Positions 1 through 8,425 of a stretch of 59,278 bases of DNA are shown one piece after another. Each line of letters begins with the position of its first letter. Position 1 is the first letter of the stretch. Both the position numbers and the translations under genes were made by a program. The notes beneath the pieces were generated by a model, which was given only the letters and a program-made list of their open reading frames with translations, made no database searches and was not told the origin of the DNA. The DNA is from Candidatus Altimarinota bacterium (GTDB lineage Bacteria > Patescibacteriota > Gracilibacteria > UBA1369 > UM-FILTER-53-11), in the NCBI GenBank assembly GCA_018061065.1, contig JAGOUV010000008.1:1-59278 (forward strand), written 5' to 3'.

Positions 1-101
1 AGATCGCTCACGAAATCCTCCAATAACAATGCATACGCTGCGGTAGCACCTACATTTCCGCATCCAACAATTGATATTTTAAACGAACATGATGTATTCA
101 C
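1..101 (-). CDS. L-lactate/malate dehydrogenase, N-terminal fragment (cut by window edge)
   Basis: The minus strand reads MNTSCSFKISIVGCGNVGAT and continues AAYALLLEDFVSD to the window edge. This is the first beta strand, the GxGxxG NAD-binding turn and first helix of the LDH/MDH family (2-hydroxyacid:NAD oxidoreductases). The frame is closed upstream by a TGA, so the start must be the GTG at 101 or the GTG at 107. The 101 start sits 6 nt after a TACAAT box, the spacing seen at many genes here, so I prefer it. Only about 33 codons are present, so lactate and malate dehydrogenase cannot be separated. Confidence 0.8.
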   Translation of the reverse strand, partial: MNTSCSFKISIVGCGNVGATAAYALLLEDFVSD

Positions 102-113
102 GAACACATTGTA

Positions 114-671
114 TCACAGCGACTCGAGAGTTTTAACCTCGCGTGCGGGATTTCCAGCAACAACCGTTCGTGCCGCCACATCATGAGTCACCACACTACG
201 AAAGCCAACGACAGCCGCATCATGAACGGTCACTCCTTTTAAAATGGCACACTGACCAGCCAGCCACACGTTATTGCCAATATGAATCGGTGCGGACTTC
301 ACATATGCAGGATCATTTCGATGATCGGGATCAATGCTGTGAAAATCAGTATCAATGAGCATGGCGCTACCTATGGCACACTCGTTCCCTATCGTTACCG
401 CATTTTTGCTTTGAATTGTTGTCCCATTGAGACGTGTACGCTTTCCAATAGTTATTTTTGCATGACGATCATAGGTAAAAAAACGATTGGGCTCTTCATG
501 CGCCCACAAGTTACAACCATCTCCAATGACTAATTTCCCTGGGCCGCGGTACTGAAATTTTCGATTAATAATGATATTTTTCCCAAAGGTTACGTGGTTG
601 CCGTAACGGAGGCGAAACCAGCTGACACATATGCTGCTAATGAAGTGTGCAGCAAGGTTTTTAACGTGCAT
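114..671 (-). CDS. Left-handed beta-helix (hexapeptide) acyltransferase
   Basis: This is a 185-residue protein with hexapeptide-repeat strands such as VTFGKNIIIN, LVIGDGCNL, ITIGKRTRL, VTIGNECAIG and IHIGNNVWLAG, ending in the VVAGNPAREV motif of LbH O-acetyltransferases (WcaF/Maa/NodL type). Such enzymes acetylate sugars of cell-surface polysaccharides using acetyl-CoA. The catalytic His is probably in the DTDFHSID stretch near the middle. The start is taken at ATG 671, 9 nt after a TAGTAT box; a GTG at 680 lies directly against that box. The gene lies downstream of the ilv operon terminator, so it is probably a separate unit. The substrate is unknown. Confidence 0.8.
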   Translation of the reverse strand: MHVKNLAAHFISSICVSWFRLRYGNHVTFGKNIIINRKFQYRGPGKLVIGDGCNLWAHEEPNRFFTYDRHAKITIGKRTRLNGTTIQSKNAVTIGNECAIGSAMLIDTDFHSIDPDHRNDPAYVKSAPIHIGNNVWLAGQCAILKGVTVHDAAVVGFRSVVTHDVAARTVVAGNPAREVKTLESL

Positions 672-686
672 AATAGCCACATACTA

Positions 687-785
687 GCGGATTTTTAAAA
701 ATTGCTCTAATGCAAGGAGACAAATCATCTTTCGACTAAGCCGTACAAAATGGTACGGCGCAGTAGACGATTTTTAAAAATCCGC
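687..785. repeat. 99-bp element with 16-bp perfect terminal inverted repeats
   Basis: GCGGATTTTTAAAAAT at 687-702 is matched exactly in inverted orientation at 770-785. The similarity continues inward imperfectly (TCTAaTGC against TCTAcTGC). A further hairpin, GCCGTAC/GTACGGC, lies inside at 740-759. The element sits between the ilvD terminator and the acyltransferase -10 box. It could be a MITE-like remnant or a large hairpin. No target-site duplication is evident. Confidence 0.55.
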
Positions 786-787
786 GG

Positions 788-828
788 AAAAAGACCGCGG
801 GAGATCATGGCAGTGATTGGTCCCGCGG
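788..828 (-). terminator. Intrinsic terminator of the ilv operon
   Basis: On the minus strand an 8-bp stem CCGCGGGA/TCCCGCGG (821-828 with 795-802) is followed by TCTTTTT. It lies 54 nt after the ilvD stop. A short T run on the other side means it could also work on the plus strand. A third CCGCGG copy at 782-787 gives an alternative pairing. Confidence 0.75.
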
Positions 829-881
829 CATTTTTCAACAGTAATTGATACAAAAATAACACTACTTTTGTTACGACTTTT

Positions 882-2561
882 TTATTCCGTCAGCGCTCCT
901 TCTGAAGCTGATAATGCGAGCAGAGCATATTTGTGCAAAACTCCTTTTGTATAACGGGAAACAGGTGCTTTCCATTTTTTAAAACGTGCGGCAATTTCTG
1001 CATCAGAAAGATCTACATGCAAAAGTTGCTGATCTGCATCGATGGTAATCATGTCGCCATCGCGCAATATCGCAATCGGGCCACCCGTCTGCGCCTCCGG
1101 CGCCATATGACCCACGACCATCCCGTGAGTTCCTCCAGAAAAACGACCGTCAGTAATAAGTCCCACACTATCACCCAATCCTTTTCCGATAATGGCAGAT
1201 GTTACCGCAAGCATCTCGCGCATGCCCGGCCCGCCACGCGGGCCTTCGTAGCGAATCACCACAACATCGCCTTTTTTAACTCCGCCGTTGAGAATTGCCT
1301 TGAGCGCGAGCTCCTCTCCATCGAAAATCTTTGCCGGCCCCACATGACGCGTAACTTTTACCCCACAAATTTTTGCCACTGAGCCTTCCGGCGCAAGATT
1401 TCCATGCAAAATAACGAGCGGACCGTCTTTGCGTAGAGGATTGGAAAGAGGACGAATAATCTGCTGACCTTTTTTAAGACGTGGCCATTTTTTCAAATTT
1501 TCCGCGACCGTTTTTCCCGTCACCGTCATGCAATCACCATGGATAAGACCCGCATCTAAAAGCTCCTTCATCACCGCCGGCACTCCACCTATATTGTGAA
1601 GATCTATCATCACATATTTTCCACTTGGGCGCAGATCGGCAAGATGCGGTACGCGACGTTGAATTTTCTCAAAATCCTTCAACTGCAAATCCACATTCAT
1701 CGCACGCGCAATCGCCATAAGATGCAACACTGCGTTAGTCGAACCACCGAGCGCCATGACCACCGCGATGGCATTCTCAAAGGCTTTCTTAGTCATAATA
1801 TCGCGTGGGTAAATGCGTTTTTTTATGAGCTCAAGCAACGCCTCACCCGATTTCTGTGCGCTGACCTCTTTTTCTTTTGCCACGCCCGCCATAGAAGAAC
1901 TTCCCGGCAGACTCATGCCCATCGCCTCAATTGCAGAGGACATCGTATTTGCCGTAAACATGCCACCGCACGAACCTGCACCCGGGCACGCCTTACACTC
2001 AACTGCCTTAAATTGTTTTTCAGTAATTGTTCCCGCAGCGCGCTGCCCCACCGCCTCAAAAATACTTACAATATCCAAACTTTTTCCATTGAGCGAGCCG
2101 GGCAAAATTGTTCCGCCATAGACAAAAACACTGGGAATATTAATACGCGCCATCGCGATCATCGCCCCCGGCATATTTTTATCACAACCACCAACCGCCA
2201 ACAGTCCATCAAACTGCTGCGCATTACTCACCACCTCAATCGAATCCGCAATAACCTCGCGACTTACTAATGAATACTTCATGCCTTCCGTGCCCATGCT
2301 AATGCCATCACTCACGGTAATTGTCCCAAACGTCTGCCCCTTTCCCCCGCTGCTCTCAATGCCTTTTTTTGCCGCACGAGCCAGTTTATCCAAATGAAAA
2401 TTACACGGCGTGATTTCGCTCCACCCGCTGGCAATTCCTATAATCGGCTTTTTAAAATCTGCGTCTTTGAAGCCAACCGCGCGCAGCATTCCTCTATTAG
2501 GCGCGCGCTCGGGACCATCGGTAATCGCACCGCTGCGCAATTTAAGGGATTTTTTTTGCAT
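882..2561 (-). CDS. ilvD: Dihydroxy-acid dehydratase
   Basis: IlvD dehydrates 2,3-dihydroxy-isovalerate and -methylvalerate to the 2-oxo acids that IlvE then aminates. The 559-residue length is normal for the family. The iron-sulfur and active-site motifs are present: [25 protein letters not shown], and the C-terminal [15 protein letters not shown]. It is the last gene of the operon and its start overlaps the preceding hydrolase by 20 nt. ilvC (ketol-acid reductoisomerase), which would supply its substrate, is not in this window. Confidence 0.97.
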   Translation of the reverse strand: MQKKSLKLRSGAITDGPERAPNRGMLRAVGFKDADFKKPIIGIASGWSEITPCNFHLDKLARAAKKGIESSGGKGQTFGTITVSDGISMGTEGMKYSLVSREVIADSIEVVSNAQQFDGLLAVGGCDKNMPGAMIAMARINIPSVFVYGGTILPGSLNGKSLDIVSIFEAVGQRAAGTITEKQFKAVECKACPGAGSCGGMFTANTMSSAIEAMGMSLPGSSSMAGVAKEKEVSAQKSGEALLELIKKRIYPRDIMTKKAFENAIAVVMALGGSTNAVLHLMAIARAMNVDLQLKDFEKIQRRVPHLADLRPSGKYVMIDLHNIGGVPAVMKELLDAGLIHGDCMTVTGKTVAENLKKWPRLKKGQQIIRPLSNPLRKDGPLVILHGNLAPEGSVAKICGVKVTRHVGPAKIFDGEELALKAILNGGVKKGDVVVIRYEGPRGGPGMREMLAVTSAIIGKGLGDSVGLITDGRFSGGTHGMVVGHMAPEAQTGGPIAILRDGDMITIDADQQLLHVDLSDAEIAARFKKWKAPVSRYTKGVLHKYALLALSASEGALTE

Positions 2562-3096
2562 ACAAATGAGTTAAGTGAGTTAATAATTCGGGAAAGGTGC
2601 GCATCTCAAAATGCCCTCGATCTTCAAAAGGCATGAGCTCTGCACCAAGAGCTTTTTCATAGGTAAGACCATGTTCAAAAGGCACATGCGGATCATTTTT
2701 AGAATAGATACAGGTCCACTTCTTAGAGCGTGCCCTGATTTTTTCAAACTCAAATGGCTTCTCAAAAAAATTCGCAATCGCTTGTTTTTCTACATTATCC
2801 ACCGGGACACCAACTAGATATACATGTGCTGCTTGTACAAAATTATCTTGCTCAAGCGCCCGCAAAATCGCCGCTCCACCCAAACTATGTGCTACAAAAA
2901 TAGTTTCAGAAAATTCGTCTTTAGGAAGATGCGAGAAAATAGTCTCAACCCACTCGTGCATCTGCGGCTTATGTGGTGAGGGAAAATCAGGCGCAATCGT
3001 CTTCATGCCTTGCGCTTGGAGCTCTTTAGAAAGCCACGTAAACCACAGCGGAAGCTCGTGATTGGCTCGAAATCCGTGAATGAAAAATATGTTCAT
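2542..3096 (-). CDS. RBBP9/YdeN-type serine hydrolase
   Basis: This is a small single-domain alpha/beta hydrolase of 184 residues. It has the oxyanion segment FFIHGF near the N-terminus, the nucleophile elbow AHSLGG, an acid in [12 protein letters not shown] and a C-terminal His in DRGHF. That layout matches the RBBP9/YdeN family, whose substrates are mostly unknown. The start is the ATG at 3096, since the open frame upstream offers only a TTG. It lies between ridA and ilvD in the ilv operon, so co-regulation with Ile/Val synthesis is expected, but I see no evident reaction for it in that pathway. Confidence 0.8.
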   Translation of the reverse strand: MNIFFIHGFRANHELPLWFTWLSKELQAQGMKTIAPDFPSPHKPQMHEWVETIFSHLPKDEFSETIFVAHSLGGAAILRALEQDNFVQAAHVYLVGVPVDNVEKQAIANFFEKPFEFEKIRARSKKWTCIYSKNDPHVPFEHGLTYEKALGAELMPFEDRGHFEMRTFPELLTHLTHLYAKKIP

Positions 3097-3108
3097 AATA
3101 AACAATTA

Positions 3109-3486
3109 CTACCTTGCGGCAATCGCCTCAACCTCCAATAAAACCCCCTTCGGCAGGGCAGAAATTTGCACTGTTGCACGTGCGGGGAACGGCTCGGCAA
3201 AATTCTTTTTGCACTCTTCATTCACCGCGGCAAAATTACTCAAATCAGTGAGATAAATAGTTAACTTAAGCACATCTTTCATCTCATATTCACCTGCTTT
3301 CAAAATACCGCGAATATTATTAAAAACCTGTGCAGCTTGCGCAGCAAACTCTGTAGAAACGACATTACCCTCTGCATCAATCGGAATTTGTCCCGAAACA
3401 AAAAGCACTCTATCCGTATGCTGGAATTCCAAACCTGGACTATATGGTCCCAACGTAGTTCCCACACTGATTGCGCGTTTTTCCAT
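3109..3486 (-). CDS. ridA: RidA family enamine/imine deaminase
   Basis: A 125-residue Rid/YjgF protein. RidA hydrolyses 2-aminoacrylate and 2-iminobutanoate, the reactive products of PLP-dependent serine/threonine dehydratases, to pyruvate and 2-oxobutanoate. Visible motifs are GPYSPG, VSGQIPID, FPARATVQI (active-site Arg) and the terminal LEVEAIA (Glu). The gene lies 17 nt after the ACT-subunit gene. Its place in an Ile/Val operon fits disposal of imines formed on the way to isoleucine, and hints that the operon also makes a threonine dehydratase activity. Confidence 0.92.
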   Translation of the reverse strand: MEKRAISVGTTLGPYSPGLEFQHTDRVLFVSGQIPIDAEGNVVSTEFAAQAAQVFNNIRGILKAGEYEMKDVLKLTIYLTDLSNFAAVNEECKKNFAEPFPARATVQISALPKGVLLEVEAIAAR

Positions 3487-3503
3487 AAAAATTGATTAAT
3501 AAA

Positions 3504-3788
3504 TTATTTTAATTTTACTGTTGCCGCACCAAGACGTTTTCCCTTACTGTATGCCATTTTCTCGATCTCGTAAATGCGCGCCAGTTTTCTAAAAATAGTA
3601 TCCGTGCGCGTCGCAATCGCAAAATCTAATAAGAATGTAGATTCCACGAGCCCGTTTTTGAGCCGCTTCGTTTTTTGCTCAACGATTTCCACTCGAAATT
3701 TCCGCATCAAAAGCATGATGCGTATAAGTGGCGTGATCGCACCACGCGTAGTTATTTTCATTATCCAAAGTGAGTGTGTAGAGGTCAT
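3504..3788 (-). CDS. Short ACT-domain protein, probable acetolactate synthase regulatory subunit
   Basis: The 94-residue product has one ACT-like layout. An edge strand LWIMKITT is followed by helix PLIRIMLLMRKF, strand VEIVEQ, strand STFLLDFAI, and helix DTIFRKLARI leading to a last strand. It starts 4 nt after the ilvB stop. That position and size match the short IlvM/IlvN-type small subunits that bind branched-chain amino acids and control the large subunit. Sequence identity to known subunits is low by eye, so the call rests mainly on fold pattern and position. The residues after the ACT unit are basic. Confidence 0.65.
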   Translation of the reverse strand: MTSTHSLWIMKITTRGAITPLIRIMLLMRKFRVEIVEQKTKRLKNGLVESTFLLDFAIATRTDTIFRKLARIYEIEKMAYSKGKRLGAATVKLK

Positions 3789-3792
3789 AAAA

Positions 3793-5505
3793 TTATCCGA
3801 TTATTTGTTCTCCAAGTGGAGTAAAGGGCGGAACCATAGGGTACACATGCTCATCAGGATCCGTGCGAAAATCAAGCAGGAACGTCCCCGGATATGCGCG
3901 CGCCTCAGCTATTGCCTCATCTATTTCTTGCGTGCGTTTCACCACACGAGAACCATGGCCATATGCCTTGGCAATTTCCGCAAAATTTATGGGCTCAAGC
4001 ATCGTCTGTGAAATATTATTTTTATACAGTAACTGTTGCCACTGACGTACAATACCCAGCACCGAATCGTTCATAATCGCGATTCTCAATCTAAGCCCCT
4101 CCTGCTTTAACGTAGCCAATTCCTGAATGTTCATCTGAAAACTTCCATCACCGCAGATCGCCCAGACTTCCCGATCCGGCGCGGCGAACGCCGCGCCGAG
4201 TGCCGCAGGCATTCCATAGCCCATCGCCCCCAATCCACCGGAAGACAACAGTGAATCAGAATTTTGAAAATCATAAAATCGTGGAATCCACATTTGATGC
4301 CTTCCCACATCGGAGGATACGATTGCCTTTCCATCCGTGATCTCGGAAATTCGGCTGATTACATAAGGCGCGGAAAGTGCTTTATTGGCTTTCCATTTTG
4401 TAGGAATATCCTCATGACTTCGCATCGGGTACTTATGCTTCATCGCAGTTATATGTGCCCACCATTCCTTAAACTGATGTTTGTTTTTTATTCGCTTATT
4501 TACTAATGCTAAATTTGCCTTTATTGAGCCATAAAATGGCAGTAATGCACTCACATTCTTATGAACTTCTGAAGGATCAATCTCAAAGTGTACAAAATGT
4601 TTCCCCTGTTTAAAAACATCTAATTTTCCCGTAATACGATCATCAAAACGTATCCCAATGCCAATTACTAAATTCGCAGCATGTACGACATAGTTTGCCA
4701 CTGCCTCACCGTGCATTCCCAACATACTCAATGAACAGGGATGTGAGAGCGGAATAGTACCCGTTCCCAACAACGTATTCACCATCGGTATGTTATGGCG
4801 CTCAATAAATGTTTTCACTGCTACCGATGCATCATCGAGAGTCACGCCGTGCCCTACCACAACCACAGGTTTTGTCTCAGGATCATCAAGCAAATTGGCT
4901 AATCTAGTAATCATTGCATCGACTGATTGCTTGGGCGTTTTTTGAAAATGATTTTCCGTCAGCTTATATTTTTGGCGCGGATCGTACCATGCCTTTGCCT
5001 GCATCGCATCTTTGGTTACATCAACGAGCACCGGTCCTGGACGGCCATGCTGTGCAATTGCAAAAGCTTCATGCATTGCATGTGCGATATCATCTGGTGA
5101 AAATATCGAGTAGCTATGCTTCACCGCTGCATACGTCATGCCTAGAATATCCGTTTCCTGAAAGGCATCTGAGCCCATAACCGAAGACGCAACCTGACCA
5201 GTGAGAAACACAACGGGAACAGAATCCATCTGCGCATTTACGATCGCGGTGAGCAAATTGGTCGCACCCGGACCAGACGTTCCCAGTGATACACCCGCTT
5301 TCTTCTGAACACGTGCATACCCATCAGCTGCAAATCCACCTGCCTGCTCATGTCGCATAAGAACATGATGAATCTGCGGATACGAGGGAAGCGCATCATA
5401 AAACGGCAATACTGCACCGCCAGGAATTCCGAACATGACATCAACATCGTTCGCAATGAGCGATTCGCAGAGAATTTGTGCACCGGTAAGTAATCGTTTC
5501 GCCAT
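3793..5505 (-). CDS. ilvB: Acetohydroxyacid synthase large subunit (biosynthetic)
   Basis: A TPP enzyme of 570 residues that condenses pyruvate with pyruvate or 2-oxobutanoate, the first common step of valine and isoleucine synthesis. The N-terminal domain has FGIPGGAVLPFYDAL and the catalytic Glu in MRHEQAGGFAADGYAR. The glycine loop is TSGPGATNLLTA, and the C-terminal TPP site is CGDGSFQMNIQELAT followed by NDSVLGIVRQWQ. The gene is 4 nt from ilvE upstream and 4 nt from the ACT subunit downstream. No Shine-Dalgarno precedes the ATG. A second, different acetolactate synthase lies at 27632. Confidence 0.96.
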   Translation of the reverse strand: MAKRLLTGAQILCESLIANDVDVMFGIPGGAVLPFYDALPSYPQIHHVLMRHEQAGGFAADGYARVQKKAGVSLGTSGPGATNLLTAIVNAQMDSVPVVFLTGQVASSVMGSDAFQETDILGMTYAAVKHSYSIFSPDDIAHAMHEAFAIAQHGRPGPVLVDVTKDAMQAKAWYDPRQKYKLTENHFQKTPKQSVDAMITRLANLLDDPETKPVVVVGHGVTLDDASVAVKTFIERHNIPMVNTLLGTGTIPLSHPCSLSMLGMHGEAVANYVVHAANLVIGIGIRFDDRITGKLDVFKQGKHFVHFEIDPSEVHKNVSALLPFYGSIKANLALVNKRIKNKHQFKEWWAHITAMKHKYPMRSHEDIPTKWKANKALSAPYVISRISEITDGKAIVSSDVGRHQMWIPRFYDFQNSDSLLSSGGLGAMGYGMPAALGAAFAAPDREVWAICGDGSFQMNIQELATLKQEGLRLRIAIMNDSVLGIVRQWQQLLYKNNISQTMLEPINFAEIAKAYGHGSRVVKRTQEIDEAIAEARAYPGTFLLDFRTDPDEHVYPMVPPFTPLGEQIIG

Positions 5506-5509
5506 ATAA

Positions 5510-6481
5510 TTAGTACGTAAAAGGTGTTAACCATTTTGAAAATTGCTTTTCTTTTCCCATGCGAACGCGGCCAAAAAACTCAGAAAGTTTTTTAGTAACT
5601 GGACCAATCGGCAACGTGTAGCGACCTAACTTCACCACCGGAGTGATAAAACTTGCCGTACCCGTCAAAAATATCTCCTCTGCTTCTAGGGCTAAGGAAA
5701 GCGGGATCTCACCCTCATGCGTGCGAATCCCCAAAACTTTTGCCATCTTTAAAACCGAATCGCGTGTCATCCCGTGCAATATAAAATCATCCATACCAGG
5801 CGTGTATAACTCACCATCTTTTACAAAAAATAAATTGCTCGTTGTTCCTTCAGTAAAAATTAATTTGCCACCCTTTCCCAATCCCAACTGGAATACATCC
5901 TCGTAAGTATGATTCGTTGAGTCGCGTAACATGCCATATTCCACATACTTTCCAGCGCCTTTTGTCTCATAGCCGCTATAACGATGCGCACGGAAATAAT
6001 CGGCGAGCGTCGCTGTCACTCCGCTGTCAGAAACATAATTACCCAGTGGGAAACACTCGATACTGATACGCGTTGAACTGCCAGCCATTGGCTTAATCAA
6101 AGCATCTGCATGGAAAATTTTGGGGCGCACATACATGCTCTGCACGCTCTTTTGCTTTTTCATGTGCTCCAAATTTGCCTGAACACACTGCACCATACCC
6201 TTCAGAACCTGCGCCGGCGTCCACGGACAACTGAGACCCAACTGTTTCCACCCTTTAAACATACGTTGCACATAATCGTTCAAGCGGAACCCCAATGCAT
6301 GCGATTCATCGACAATATTTACGCGCACTCCCTCGATCAAGAGCACGGAGTAATCCATCGATTGGCTAAATGTCCCGACAGACGGCACCCCATGATCGTC
6401 ATGATTTTTAAGTTTTCCGTCCGCCCAGTAGTAAGGCAGTACGCTCCCTTGCTGTGCTTTAAAATGTGACGTAGTTGTCAT
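5510..6481 (-). CDS. ilvE: Branched-chain amino-acid aminotransferase
   Basis: A class IV PLP aminotransferase of 323 residues that makes Ile, Leu and Val from their 2-oxo acids with glutamate. Family landmarks are the start YYWADGKL, Arg-containing YVRPKIF, the likely PLP lysine in KGAGKYVEYGML, TEGTTSNLFFVKDG, and the cofactor phosphate segment FLTGTASFITPV. Its start overlaps the stop of the threonine-synthase fusion by 4 nt, indicating translational coupling. D-amino-acid or branched-chain specificity is taken from the operon. Confidence 0.93.
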   Translation of the reverse strand: MTTTSHFKAQQGSVLPYYWADGKLKNHDDHGVPSVGTFSQSMDYSVLLIEGVRVNIVDESHALGFRLNDYVQRMFKGWKQLGLSCPWTPAQVLKGMVQCVQANLEHMKKQKSVQSMYVRPKIFHADALIKPMAGSSTRISIECFPLGNYVSDSGVTATLADYFRAHRYSGYETKGAGKYVEYGMLRDSTNHTYEDVFQLGLGKGGKLIFTEGTTSNLFFVKDGELYTPGMDDFILHGMTRDSVLKMAKVLGIRTHEGEIPLSLALEAEEIFLTGTASFITPVVKLGRYTLPIGPVTKKLSEFFGRVRMGKEKQFSKWLTPFTY

Positions 6482-8304
6482 ATATATAGTTTGTAATTAA
6501 GAATGTTGTAGGCACTCTCAAAAGCCTTGATAGAAGCCACAATAACGTCGGGCGAAGCTGCCTCACCCGTCACCTCCAAACCCGAAGCACTCTTCAAACT
6601 AAGTCGCACCTCCACCACCGCGTCAGTACCACTCGTATTGATCTGTACATTATAAAATGTCAGATGTGCACCAGTCGTATCCTTCCCCTCCAGCGCACGA
6701 TGAATCGCGCCAATAATCGCATCCACCGGCCCCACACCTTTTGCATGTGAGCCAATTTGTTGGCCCTTAAAATTAAGTAATACCCACGCCTCTGCAGGAT
6801 GATGCTGCGTTGCATGCACCGAAAAATTTTCGATGATTAAGGTCCGCTTCATACCTTCTGGCGTCTTCAAAATCGTCTCAAGAGCATATTCAATATCTCC
6901 TTTTCTGATTATTTTTTCCTTTTCGTGGAAGGATTTAATAATCTCGTATGCATTTTCAAGGGAACTCGCACTCAAGGTGACGCCAAATAATTTTTTAAGT
7001 TCAGCCTTGAGCTGCATATGCGTTGGCATTTTCTTCCAAAGTGTTTTTTCCTTATCCTCAGCCAAACTCACCTTCTTACTCTTGCCCGCACCAATAGAGA
7101 AGTAACGCTCCAACTCAGCAAGTGTTGGCTCAAGCACGGGCGACTGTACATCCGCTGATAAAATCGACTGCGGATCTTTAAGTCCATTTCCCGTTAACAC
7201 AGCGACGATCACATCATCTTTTTTTATTACGTTATTCTCAAGAAGCTTTGAGAGTACCGCCACCGGTAATGCCGCAGAAGGTTCAACAAAAAGTGATTCT
7301 GCATTTCCCAATAACTGCTGCGCAGTAATGATCGCCTCCTCACTTGCAGACTCGGCATATCCCTTAGAATTATAGAGCGCAGTCAAAACTTTTTTATCAT
7401 CCAACGGACAACCGATCCCCACTGCAGAAGCAATCGTAGAAATTGCCTCCACGGGCACAAAATTATTTTTCTTTTGACGCCATGCCTCCACAATTGTGGG
7501 AACGGTATCCGGCTGCACACCAATAAATCGCGGTAATTTCTTGATAAGTCCCAACTGCACCAACTCTGTAAAACCTTTATATATAGCGGATAAATTGGTA
7601 CCGCAACCCACCGGTACGATCACCCAATCGGGCACCACACCGTTACACTGTTTCATAAGTTCATAGGCAACAGATTTCTGCCCTTCACCACGAAATGCGT
7701 AATCACCTGCCAAATAAAATCCATAATGCTTCGCCATCTCAACTGACAACCTTACGCAATCACGATAATCACCACGCACTTTTAATACGCGCGCCCCATA
7801 TGCAATTGCCTGCGCCAATTTCCCCATAGGTGTTTTTTCCGGGATCACTACATAACACGGAATTTTTGCCTTTGCACAGTAGGCCGCTACGGATGCCGCC
7901 ATATTTCCTGTTGAGGCACAGGTTACTGCCTTCGCTCCCAACTCAATCGCCTTTGTAATTTCCACCGCGGAACCACGGTCTTTAAACACTCCTGTTGGAT
8001 TTGCGCCTTCGCACTTTAAAAATAAATTCGTGAGGCCATATTTCTTCCCCACTGCTTTTGAATGTACCAACGGCGTATTTCCTTCACCCAACGTAATAAG
8101 CTGGGTTGTTGTTGGCAGTAAGCTATTTTTCTTTAAAAATTCAAACGGTTCATCACTCCAATCCACCGATACAGGTAAACGAGGATGAGCATATACCACA
8201 TCTAATCCACTGTTACACGAGAGACATGAGCCTACTGTCTCTTGTTCGGAAAATGATTTTCCACAACTGACACATACGAGTGAATACGGTGCTGTATTTT
8301 TCAT
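6478..8304 (-). CDS. Threonine synthase-like PLP enzyme fused to a LeuA/CimA-type C-terminal regulatory region
   Basis: The 608-residue protein has two parts. Residues 1 to about 400 are a fold-type II PLP enzyme of the threonine synthase family. They carry an N-terminal zinc knuckle (C11, C14, C27, C30), GEGNTPLV, the PLP lysine K108 in NPTGVFKDRGS, the substrate loop ASTGNMAASVAAY, and the glycine loop PVGCGTNLSAIYKG. Residues about 425-480 resemble the linker helices of isopropylmalate synthase (LKKLFGVTLS, then FHEKEKIIRKGDIEYAL). Residues about 485-608 match the LeuA_dimer allosteric domain, with HAKGVGPVDAIIGAIHRAL, LTFYNVQ, GTDAVVEVRLSL and DVIVASIKAFESAYN. In LeuA and CimA this domain binds Leu or Ile. 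As first gene of an attenuated ilv operon lacking ilvA, it could be an Ile-inhibited threonine synthase or have become a threonine dehydratase. The ATG directly follows the attenuator U-tract. Confidence 0.88.
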   Translation of the reverse strand: MKNTAPYSLVCVSCGKSFSEQETVGSCLSCNSGLDVVYAHPRLPVSVDWSDEPFEFLKKNSLLPTTTQLITLGEGNTPLVHSKAVGKKYGLTNLFLKCEGANPTGVFKDRGSAVEITKAIELGAKAVTCASTGNMAASVAAYCAKAKIPCYVVIPEKTPMGKLAQAIAYGARVLKVRGDYRDCVRLSVEMAKHYGFYLAGDYAFRGEGQKSVAYELMKQCNGVVPDWVIVPVGCGTNLSAIYKGFTELVQLGLIKKLPRFIGVQPDTVPTIVEAWRQKKNNFVPVEAISTIASAVGIGCPLDDKKVLTALYNSKGYAESASEEAIITAQQLLGNAESLFVEPSAALPVAVLSKLLENNVIKKDDVIVAVLTGNGLKDPQSILSADVQSPVLEPTLAELERYFSIGAGKSKKVSLAEDKEKTLWKKMPTHMQLKAELKKLFGVTLSASSLENAYEIIKSFHEKEKIIRKGDIEYALETILKTPEGMKRTLIIENFSVHATQHHPAEAWVLLNFKGQQIGSHAKGVGPVDAIIGAIHRALEGKDTTGAHLTFYNVQINTSGTDAVVEVRLSLKSASGLEVTGEAASPDVIVASIKAFESAYNILNYKLYI

Positions 8305-8330
8305 AAAAAAAAGCCTCTCGGTTCGGAGAG
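8305..8330 (-). terminator. Attenuator terminator of the ilv operon
   Basis: On the minus strand CCTCTC and GAGAGG (8325-8330 with 8314-8319) form a 6-bp stem, followed by C and eight T residues at 8305-8312. The U-tract touches the start codon of the fusion gene, so the whole operon lies behind it. The left arm of this stem is also one arm of the alternative antiterminator at 8325-8372. Confidence 0.85.
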
Positions 8331-8372
8331 GTAGTTTAGAAGTTCATAGATTCATGCAACAACTACCTCTCC
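8325..8372 (-). promoter_or_regulatory. Antiterminator stem competing with the attenuator terminator
   Basis: The minus-strand segment GGAGAGGTAGTT (8361-8372) is the exact reverse complement of AACTACCTCTCC (8325-8336), giving a 12-bp stem. The first arm covers the last two codons and the stop of the leader peptide. The second arm includes the left arm of the terminator. A ribosome reaching the stop would cover the first arm and let the terminator form. A ribosome stalled at the Ile/Val/Leu codons would leave it free to pair and prevent termination. Confidence 0.82.
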
Positions 8373-8425
8373 TGGTTGAGGGGGATAATAATAAGTCCAA
8401 TGACGATGACTCGTTGCATGTGCAT
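8363..8425 (-). CDS. ilv operon leader peptide
   Basis: A 20-codon reading frame ending in TAG, with core RVIVIGLIIIPL. It has five Ile, two Val and two Leu codons, with the run ATT-ATT-ATC about 11 nt before the antiterminator arm. A second in-frame ATG at 8419 would give 18 residues. The first ATG lies 9 nt after the -10 box, so the mRNA probably begins at or next to the start codon. Composition, stop position and hairpins together fit ribosome-mediated attenuation by branched-chain aminoacyl-tRNA supply. The peptide itself probably has no other function. Confidence 0.85.
   Translation of the reverse strand: MHMQRVIVIGLIIIPLNQER

Noticed and set aside
933-2270. Long plus-strand reading frames opposite ilvD
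   Set aside because: They have no family motifs and no promoter spacing, and lie wholly within a strongly conserved gene on the other strand. They are shadows.
8305-8425. T-box or amino-acid riboswitch before the ilv operon
   Set aside because: No T-box specifier or AGGGTGG-like antiterminator bulge is visible, and the leader is only about 120 nt. The Ile/Val/Leu-rich reading frame with overlapping stems explains it better.
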